NCBI GenBank assembly: GCA_015680685.1
Contig: MNCI01017621.1
Coordinates: forward strand, 1 to 64,000
DNA: 64,000 bases
Direction: 5' to 3'
DNA from: Gnetum montanum
Taxonomy: Eukaryota; Streptophyta; Gnetopsida; Gnetales; Gnetaceae
Shown: positions 61,801 through 64,000 of the stretch, piece by piece
Layout of the letters: each line of letters starts with the position of its first letter
Numbering within the stretch: the first letter of the stretch is position 1
Translations under genes and position numbers: made by a program
Notes under the pieces: generated by a model
What the model was told of the DNA's origin: nothing
The model's database searches: none
The model's input: only the letters and a program-made list of their open reading frames with translations

Positions 61801-62336
61801 TGCTGCTGATCAGCTGACATTTTTTTTCTTTCTCCTGTAGCTCCATTCGCTGGTTTCTGTTTGTTTCCAGGATCCCCATCAACTGATTTCTGTATAGAAA
61901 AGGAATTGTTAAGTACACAGAATTTTAAAAAATATCAGTAGATATATTTCCCCAAAATATTAATGGGGCATAAAAGGTAAAGAGATAAAAAAGAGAGAGC
62001 AAATATCTGCACATTCTAAATTAACAGGTACAAACACGTACAATCTATTTTGAGGAAAAAACTACTCTTTTCAATTTAACATTTAATTTTTAATACCTGT
62101 TTTTTCTTTATGATTTTAGTGTGGCACTTTTGAATGTAATGAATTAGATGGTAACGGGAATGCTTTGACTGTAATTCATCCCTTATCTCTGGATTATCAG
62201 TCAACCATTCATCTATCTGCTTTGTTTTTACAACTTCACGAACATCTAGTGATTCTAGCCATGTGTATACTGGCCTCCATTTGTCACTACGCTTGAAGCG
62301 TGCTGTTGGAGGCTCTAGCCATTCTGCAACCTCTGC
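21452..62336 (-). CDS. Plant WD40-repeat (transducin-like) protein, 20 exons, 5' end outside window
   Basis: Exons in transcript order: 62336-62097, 61889-61707, 61542-61509, 44781-44703, 44605-44307, 43887-43678, 34849-34716, 34406-34332, 34195-34124, 33710-33645, 33536-33419, 29118-29022, 28913-28754, 28666-28618, 28527-28445, 22837-22611, 22256-22170, 22081-22006, 21914-21858 and 21544-21452 (stop TAG). Every junction is AG/GT with matching phase, and the 2439 nt read without a stop. The 812 visible residues show a helical domain (about 1-80), a polar linker with a basic cluster GRKRKKAK near residue 260, and a WD40 propeller from about 350 to the end, with strand motifs KVWD, LLLWN, VQLWD, IGLFD, FVWDTR and IAMWD. 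Known: such propellers are protein-interaction platforms. The WDTR motif fits the WDxR rule of CUL4-DDB1 adaptors, which is only a hint. I do not recognise the exact orthologue. The first listed exon starts at a splice acceptor, so the start codon lies above 64000. Confidence 0.9.
23370..23660 (+). repeat. Dispersed repeat, copy 2 (pair with 14570-14870)
   Basis: Same word order as copy 1, including aacaaatcatataag, gcttttgac and gttgaatccatcttccac. Located in the 5.6-kb intron of the WD40 gene. Confidence 0.6.
24636..24830 (+). repeat. SINE-like element with a clear B box
   Basis: The B-box-like aggttcaaacctgg lies at about 24690, with an A-box-like tggagtgaaggtcagg about 35 bp upstream. 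A tandem cccaggatcc duplication and a CT-rich tail follow. No coding content. Sits in a WD40-gene intron. Confidence 0.45.
25832..25990 (+). repeat. tRNA-like SINE nested next to the primer site of LTR element copy B
   Basis: The stretch gtgtagtgtagtggttagga (A box) and gttgtagatttgatacc (worn B box) at tRNA spacing start right after the primer-site-like tggtatcagagcaccc. A second worn primer-site word (tggtatcaaaacc) lies at about 26011, so the SINE seems inserted into this region. Confidence 0.5.
26683..27070 (+). repeat. Degenerate minisatellite, unit about 38 bp
   Basis: About nine to ten units follow the pattern gttc/gtttgttgttttg-caagatgggttgttcttgcag. Unit starts are near 26733, 26771, 26808, 26846, 26884, 26940, 26978 and 27015. 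The units are diverged, but the alternation of tt(g/a)ttgttt, (a/c)aagat and ttcttgcag is easy to follow. Confidence 0.65.
27080..28440. other. Intronic sequence, nothing recognised
   Basis: Rest of the 5.6-kb intron of the WD40 gene. AT-rich, with no exon in phase and no terminal repeat seen. Confidence 0.4.
28445..29118 (-). CDS. WD40 gene, exons 12-15: middle propeller blades
   Basis: Exons 29118-29022, 28913-28754, 28666-28618 and 28527-28445, with small introns (87-108 bp). Blades read LVATSGCDGDGQLLLWNVLL, NQNLLVCGSDSAYGGPAIVQLWDIEA, TSLKSNLTGNILITGAGDG and TIGLFDIRT. All donors and acceptors are canonical. The next intron is 5.6 kb and carries one copy of the short LTR family. Confidence 0.9.
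29776..29835. repeat. Imperfect palindrome built of GGAATC/GATTCC words
   Basis: ggaatcgt at 29799-29806 pairs with acgattcc at 29828-29835 around a centre that is itself near-palindromic (ccggaattgcaatccgg). A smaller inverted pair (gattccg ... ggaatc) lies at 29776-29796. It could form a long hairpin. Confidence 0.6.
29988..31683 (+). mobile_element. Short non-autonomous LTR retrotransposon, copy A (TRIM-like)
   Basis: Two direct LTRs frame about 1.0 kb of non-coding DNA: left about 29988-30339 and right 31366-31683 (tgttgtag ... cctaaca). Shared words include ggttcaatgaacctt, tttggatgtgcagttggttttg/tttgaatgtgtgattggttttgg, and gaatttgtt ... gggcc-taaca. The left LTR is followed by aggtatcagag, a worn Met-tRNA primer site. 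A purine run gcgggggtgac precedes the right LTR. No gag, pol or other ORF. It lies in the 4.3-kb intron of the WD40 gene, antisense to it. Confidence 0.72.
30806..31058 (+). repeat. Tandem duplication, period about 131 bp, inside LTR element copy A
   Basis: gtgtggtttgaagccatgtta starts at 30806 and again at 30937. The units share aaatatgtgattggataag and tcttctgcttattgtgttga. Confidence 0.8.
31690..33410. other. Intronic sequence, nothing recognised
   Basis: Rest of the 4.3-kb intron. A possible exon at 32268-32231 (minus) was considered, but it breaks the phase. Confidence 0.4.
33419..34849 (-). CDS. WD40 gene, exons 7-11: first propeller blades
   Basis: Exons 34849-34716, 34406-34332, 34195-34124, 33710-33645 and 33536-33419. 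They encode VLDVRFHPHGLPQLVCSSN, NELLLYNLKAGRATELAGH, VEYAVGGASIVSCGSNLVK, VWDSTSGACLF and GHKKKINAMTVNKW, the usual alternation of WD40 strands and GH turns. The end of the last exon was chosen at 33419 (donor GTATGTG), because this gives phase 1 and joins smoothly to the next exon 4.3 kb away (NKWQSC|LVATSGCDGDG). An earlier possible donor at 33470 would break the phase. Confidence 0.88.
34988..35218 (+). repeat. tRNA-derived SINE, copy 1
   Basis: The head gaggcattgctcagttggat resembles a tRNA 5' half (A box), and aggtttgattcc is the B box at 35040. The body contains accttaatagtcagc, and the end is gatgggataaaggcaccaag followed by an aatgat tail. Three further copies lie at 62979-63208 (minus), 63219-63434 (minus) and 63509-63743 (plus). 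About 230 bp each. Confidence 0.8.
35220..35930. other. Intronic sequence with a CTT microsatellite
   Basis: A (ctt)n run lies at about 35358-35376. Near 35870-35950 two similar words (atattatttag) are spaced by about 60 bp. No coding region. Confidence 0.45.
38870..41030. other. Probable insertion or rearranged segment inside the L1
   Basis: L1 coding resemblance stops at about 38870 and resumes at about 41040. The interval is AT-rich, with an (ag)n run near 39925 and a purine-rich stretch at 39940-40090. A single N lies at 40275. The minus-strand words IWSDYPLWVDLLDFLKEG (38925-39000) look protein-like but unplaced. Confidence 0.4.
41276..41819 (-). repeat. Tandem duplication in L1 endonuclease, period 272 bp
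   Basis: The units 41276-41547 and 41548-41819 both encode, on the minus strand, a block with SGSWWGIST and RNLVMILWSHMVV. Few differences separate the two units. Confidence 0.9.
42131..42434 (-). repeat. Tandem duplication in L1 ORF1, period 152 bp
   Basis: ggtcgactac at 42131 and ggtcaactgc at 42283 start two units sharing ccttctagccctccca, ctccaacaaaactagaaacc and ttgtcttagta. Confidence 0.85.
43678..44781 (-). CDS. WD40 gene, exons 4-6: linker with basic cluster
   Basis: Exons 44781-44703, 44605-44307 and 43887-43678 (introns of 97 and 419 bp). They encode GPGHMSPAKAEAFRKYEL, a leucine-rich stretch LAELENRLIALISKSKQV, then a serine/arginine-rich piece (EGRSRRRLRDSF) and GRKRKKAKVSMYAWARC. 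The last is a plausible nuclear localisation signal. Exon 6 ends in WHVEKRPKKWKSLLQ and leads into the propeller. The donor at 43677 lies only about 90 bp before the 5' end of an L1 inserted in the same orientation, so the 8.8-kb intron that follows is mostly L1. Confidence 0.87.
44790..45530. other. Intronic sequence, nothing recognised
   Basis: Start (in transcript sense the end) of the 16.7-kb intron. No coding or repeat signature was found. Confidence 0.4.
45533..48040 (+). mobile_element. RTE-clade LINE, degenerate
   Basis: The endonuclease (45533-46066) has NIFYWNIGTLNKK, CLRETRWKGEKAEDLG, GYKLFYSGK, VGIIVNQFV and FIRGDFNGHVG. The RT has FINLEKVYDRVPTDIIWWAL (46978), ALHQGFALSLYLFAIIMDEL (47155) and CKLFANNIVLVN (47250), where the catalytic Asp pair is replaced by Asn. 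The C-terminal part shows WMLNITRRDEL, LRWFRHVQRR and GKPPKGRPKK (47870). The 3' end has the plant RTE signature ccccactttgttgggacaag, then a (gat)n tail at 48024-48040. Stops and frameshifts throughout. Confidence 0.88.
48185..49990 (-). mobile_element. 5'-truncated L1 (RT C-terminus, zinc domain and 3' coiled-coil region)
   Basis: From 49990 downward the minus strand encodes zf-RVT remnants, then VVREARLLWNEATVAMEQRL, LLEGELNLRTQQFYDNWVGD, FWWSSTLFNLGTPTNLWGC (49551-49057) and, past the usual end of ORF2, a charged stretch (48950-48600) with WLEEGTRWQLHWEELR and DIRWMEAVLTKHRVGLARL. It ends near 48185 with tgtacatttgtacatt. The same order occurs at 56442-58560 on the plus strand. Confidence 0.82.
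50331..50402 (+). repeat. 36-bp tandem repeat, two units
   Basis: atcatggccgacgcggccag starts at 50331 and at 50367. The units are identical for the first 28 bp and differ at the end (cagcaggac versus ctcatcgac). Each encodes 12 residues, so the duplication keeps the frame. Confidence 0.9.
50334..50834 (+). pseudogene. Glu/Gln/Arg-rich coiled-coil reading frame in the retro-insertion
   Basis: From ATG 50334 the frame reads two 12-residue repeats (MADAARARQQDI, MADAARARLIDE), then TAG at 50415 (likely CAG before mutation), then REELAQEAESQRQRQQAEQE and EEEEQRQRQLDRAHEHNARQ. A globular-looking C-terminus follows (CPDLTLSISSESSWGNLRRH, MDTEEHRNTLDLLHELIRPY), and the frame stops at TAA 50832. 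The coiled-coil nature is clear from composition. I do not recognise the family. It may be the gag or 3' ORF of another retroelement, or a host mRNA. Confidence 0.6.
50860..50960. repeat. G-run/C-run inverted repeats
   Basis: Alternating runs of 7-12 G and C (ggggggg-tgccccc, then ggcgggggg-gcgcccc, then ggcggcgccccc) around an A/T centre (cttaaatttttgtttaag). Strong hairpins, and possibly G-quadruplexes, can form in the 3' part of the inserted transcript. Confidence 0.75.
52063..53370 (+). pseudogene. L1 ORF1 (DUF4283-like, RNA-binding)
   Basis: A glycine/alanine-rich leader is followed by EEAMQELEQSLLGKFISEGV and HMDLIRKWVKVMWGVGG. After frameshifts come RDRVLLGGLWFYEAHGLVL-like and GYARFYVWRSL-like pieces, then a linker (52935-53120). 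This is the ORF1 layout of plant L1 elements, whose product binds the element RNA. Frame breaks near 52440, 52550 and 52745 inactivate it. Confidence 0.72.
53455..54030 (+). pseudogene. L1 endonuclease (APE-type)
   Basis: Opens MKILAWICRGQGTPYKRNTL, where the usual Asn of SWNCRG reads Ile, and has VVCLQETKVQ with the catalytic Glu. After a frame change it continues at 53822 with WMLLGDFNQQLYCWEKSRND and CKFTWSNRRR. A 28-bp tandem duplication at 53701-53756 is one cause of the frame change. Confidence 0.85.
53701..53756 (+). repeat. 28-bp perfect tandem duplication in L1 endonuclease
   Basis: agtcaaactatccacgtgcc begins at 53701 and 53729. Both 28-bp units are identical. Because 28 is not a multiple of three, the duplication shifts the frame. 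Confidence 0.95.
54636..56102 (+). pseudogene. L1 reverse transcriptase
   Basis: Motifs in order: SNKASGPNGWPIEFFREYED, NCSRVVLLPKVPNP, FRPIGVYNTL, CIKLDITKAYDTM, GLRQGDSLSLLLFIIV and AAHYVDDTMVFSRA (catalytic YVDD intact, 55480-55500), then LGMPIFDWNRQRTWQGLIEQ and KKFVWLGGKGGKKMHLVSW. Stops occur at about 54901, 55081, 55111, 55216 and 55581. The surviving catalytic box contrasts with the Asn-substituted boxes of the other two LINEs. Confidence 0.87.
56220..57060 (+). pseudogene. L1 zf-RVT and C-terminal domain
   Basis: The zinc domain region reads KAFSWLLKHRVLLPMRD and ASCPHC. It is followed by ISPTIGFHGDSLQLAMLWVL, KHRNFLIFRG, LWTLVERMGWVEMLKHMEGE and HSWWSSILCNPSTPTNWWGC. Homologous to 49551-49057 on the minus strand. 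Confidence 0.78.
57102..57684 (-). repeat. Solo LTR inserted in the L1 3' region, 5-bp target duplication
   Basis: The 583-bp unit begins tgttataatc and ends ttttccaaca (TG...CA on both strands) and is flanked by ttttt on each side (57097-57101 and 57685-57689). Read on the minus strand it has a TATA-like ttcataaatagaagg near 57560, a transcript-start region and the acgtaactctc word typical of plant LTRs. No internal region, so it is a solo LTR left after recombination. L1 sequence continues on both sides. Confidence 0.82.
57850..58230 (+). pseudogene. Extra coiled-coil coding stretch 3' of L1 ORF2
   Basis: A frame with several TAG stops reads EWLWEECHLVAEQTWLEERA, WQLMWEHMRQEAQRQANKSH, LQDLRWMEAVISEHWMGLA and LRAQNQHLELGLSS. 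The minus-strand L1 fragment has the matching WLEEGTRWQLHWEELR and DIRWMEAVLTKHRVGLARL at 48790-48600. Similarity at protein level in two independent copies suggests it once coded for protein. Charge pattern and Leu/Trp spacing suggest a coiled coil. Function unknown. Confidence 0.6.
58638..58816 (-). rRNA. Fragment of nuclear 18S rRNA gene, degenerate
   Basis: On the minus strand the piece contains tatatttaagttgttgcact and the following ctcgtagttggatcttggg-like stretch (here aaagcttgtagttggatctt), the conserved 18S region upstream of the variable V4 loop. Farther on, words such as ggttccagcg-like and gagttgcggctccagcgctg (reverse of 58645-58665) match the adjacent part of 18S in diverged form. 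The changes are mostly C to T or G to A. About 180 bp only, so not functional. Confidence 0.8.
58820..61500. other. Intronic sequence with a weak direct repeat
   Basis: Rest of the 16.7-kb intron. Bases 59016-59100 and 59422-59508 are diverged direct repeats (tatggtcttg-tt, attcaatattt-atg, ttggcaactg/ttagcaacta). A tRNA-like SINE piece with an A box (gatgttagcttagtggcaag) and worn B box lies at 61209-61320. No exon in phase. Confidence 0.45.
61509..62336 (-). CDS. WD40 gene, exons 1-3 visible: N-terminal helical domain
   Basis: Three exons (62336-62097, 61889-61707, 61542-61509) separated by introns of 207 and 164 bp. The first encodes 80 residues rich in Trp and charged residues (AEWLEPPTARF, DKWRPVYTWLESLD, QIDEWLTDNPEIRDEL, HYIQKCHTKIIKKK), which look like a compact helical, possibly DNA- or protein-binding, domain. 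The second is polar and low in hydrophobics. The third is a 34-nt micro-exon. Its end at 61509 is set by phase: reading four codons further meets TAA, while the donor at 61508 joins in frame to the exon at 44781, across a 16.7-kb intron. No initiator ATG precedes it in the window. Confidence 0.85.
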
Positions 62337-62339
62337 CTG

Positions 62340-62970
62340 TCAAACGAACCAGAATATTAATTTTAATAGTACAAATTGAACTGAAAACCAAGATAACATG
62401 AATTTCCTGCTACATTTAAAAGATAAATATATTTTTCACCCAAAAAAATATCATTATTATTCCTATCATCTTGGCTGATCGTTAAGATCCTAAGACTAAT
62501 CTCATTGTACTTCAAACCTCATTTTATTAAACATATTATCTTTTTACTGGTTCAGACAAAAAAGATCATTATTACATTATTTTTCTTCAGTAACCTCTTA
62601 GTCAATGCTGGTTTCCAAAGGCAATCGCTTTTCAATTAAATAATTTTATAATATTCACATTGCCAGCCATATATATTATGCGACCTACCCATCATCATCT
62701 TTACAGTACCTTTACTAAGAAGTGAAAACTCGTGAGGGCAATTCTGAACAAGGCCAAAGGCTGATCCTTTTCTTACCCTAGTGGAGAGGATTTTTAGAAT
62801 TGGTTGTAAGGATGAAAACTTGCAAGGGCATCCCTAAAACCATTAGGTCTTTACTTTTCTTTGTTGTTTTTGGGGCTTTTTTGTTATTGATGGGATATGT
62901 TGATGTGCTCTGTCTATTTATTATTTTAATGTAATTTTATTTTTGGGGTCCAGCACCCTCCCTCCCTTTC
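62340..62970. other. 5' intronic sequence of the WD40 gene
   Basis: AT-rich intron. No further exon of the WD40 gene could be supported between 62340 and 64000. Confidence 0.4.
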
Positions 62971-62978
62971 ACCCACCC

Positions 62979-63208
62979 TTATAAAGCTTGTATCCCATCT
63001 ATATGGACTCACTATTAAAGGTAAGTGAAGGATTTGAAAATGATTTTGTATGACTGGTTGTTTACATAACTCCATAACCTAAACATATATTTTTATTGTG
63101 ATCCTAAGTTGGCATGTTTCTTTGCATACCCCATTGGATCAAACTTGTGACTTGCAAATTATAAACCACATTCTTTAACCAAGTAAGCTATGTCTCACTA
63201 ACTTATGC
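62979..63208 (-). repeat. tRNA-derived SINE, copy 2
   Basis: The reverse complement starts agtgagacatagcttacttg, with a B box caagtttgatcc, and ends gtgagtccatatagatggga followed by tacaagc. Same family as 34988-35218. Confidence 0.78.
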
Positions 63209-63218
63209 CACCTACCCC

Positions 63219-63434
63219 CCATCGTCATGGGGCCTTTATCCCATTTATATAGACTAACCACTAAGGTAGGTGAAAGATTTGATGATGATACCTGACCTCA
63301 TAACCTGAACATATATTTTTAACATGCCCTCCAAGTTAGCACATGTCTCAACATAGCCCTTAGGATCAAACTTGTGACTTCTAAATTACAAGTTGCATGT
63401 TCTAACCAACTAAGCTATGCCTCACTAACTTATA
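63219..63434 (-). repeat. tRNA-derived SINE, copy 3
   Basis: The reverse complement starts agtgaggcatagcttagttg, with B box caagtttgatcc, and ends ataaatgggataaaggcccc atgacgatgg. The gat-type tail is visible at the plus-strand left end. It lies about 10 bp from copy 2 in the same orientation. Confidence 0.8.
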
Positions 63435-63508
63435 CTACCTATCCATGTATTTTTAAAATCAAAGTATAAAAGTAGATTCACCAAAAATAAACACAAGTTT
63501 TATACATT

Positions 63509-63743
63509 GCTGATGCATTGCTCACTTGGTTAGAGCATGTAGCTTATGGTCAACAAGTTATAGGTTTGCTTCCAAAGAGAATGCTAAAACATGCGCCACT
63601 TGGGAGCATCGCAAAAATATACATTTAAAAATTATGGCATTAAGTAAACAACCAGTGATAGTATGTCATAGTGAAATCCTTTGCCTACCTTAATTAATGG
63701 TCAGCCCATCATAGATGGGATAAAGGCACCAAGATGATGATGA
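63509..63743 (+). repeat. tRNA-derived SINE, copy 4
   Basis: Head gatgcattgctcacttggtt, B box aggtttgcttcc, body accttaattaatggtcagcc, end gatgggataaaggcaccaag followed by atgatgatga. Nearly the same layout as copy 1. Confidence 0.82.
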
Positions 63744-63789
63744 AACACAGGCTATCTACATATGCTAGCTTAAATATACTAAACATGAA

Positions 63790-63880
63790 TAATTAGGCAT
63801 TAGCTTTGTGGTAAGACTCTTGATTTGGTAACTCTATGTTATGGGTATAAAGTTCTAATTGACTATATGTCTTGGAGGTA
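63790..63880 (+). repeat. tRNA-like SINE fragment
   Basis: aggcattagctttgtggtaagactcttgat resembles an A-box head like that at 17868, with a worn B box (gttatgggtataaagttct). Partial. Confidence 0.4.
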
Positions 63881-64000
63881 AATACTATTCCCCCTACTAA
63901 ACATGAATAATTTAATTTACAAAGGAACATATGATAGACCTTAGAACATCTTTATTACTATGCTAACATGCCCAAGGGCTTCCTAGTGAGCATTATCTAT

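Overview
The window looks like a seed-plant nuclear chromosome, most likely a gymnosperm. That is an inference. It rests on one intact plant-type gene whose introns reach 16.7 kb and are packed with old retrotransposons, on the AT-rich background, and on the mix of Ty3 (Athila/Tat-like), Ty1/copia, plant L1, RTE, SINE and short non-autonomous LTR elements. No bacterial, viral or organellar gene block is visible.

Layout. 1-7.85 kb: a decayed Ty3/gypsy element (gag, protease, RT, RNase H, integrase, long 3' non-coding region, LTR), with an inverted LTR-like segment at its left end and an N-flanked inverted piece inside gag that looks like an assembly error. 8.3-9.9 kb: remnant of a non-LTR reverse transcriptase. 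12.49-12.89 kb (minus): a fossil of an Acinus-like splicing-factor gene. 15.3-17.8 kb (minus): a candidate second host gene with a membrane anchor, only partly resolved. 19.0-20.9 kb: copia remnant.

21.45-62.34 kb (minus): the main gene. Twenty exons can be read by eye; all splice phases agree and give 812 residues plus a stop. The 5' end lies beyond the window. The protein has an N-terminal helical domain, a basic linker and a C-terminal WD40 propeller. Four large introns (4.3, 5.6, 8.8 and 16.7 kb) hold most of the mobile DNA: a short non-autonomous LTR family at 25.4-27.1 and 30.0-31.7 kb, an L1 at 36-43.6 kb, an RTE at 45.5-48.0 kb, an L1 3' fragment at 48.2-50.0 kb, a poly(A)-tailed retro-insertion with target duplication at 50.3-51.2 kb, a nearly complete L1 at 52.0-58.6 kb carrying a solo LTR, and an 18S rDNA fragment at 58.6-58.8 kb. 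A tRNA-derived SINE family has one copy at 35 kb and three copies at 63-63.7 kb.

The most interesting items are: the extra coiled-coil coding stretch downstream of the RT in two L1 copies; the small LTR family with no coding capacity; the poly(A) insertion of an unknown GC-rich transcript; the SINE family whose tail resembles the RTE tail; and the uninterrupted WD40 gene threaded through all of it. Exon coordinates come from reading splice signals and phase by eye, without transcripts.
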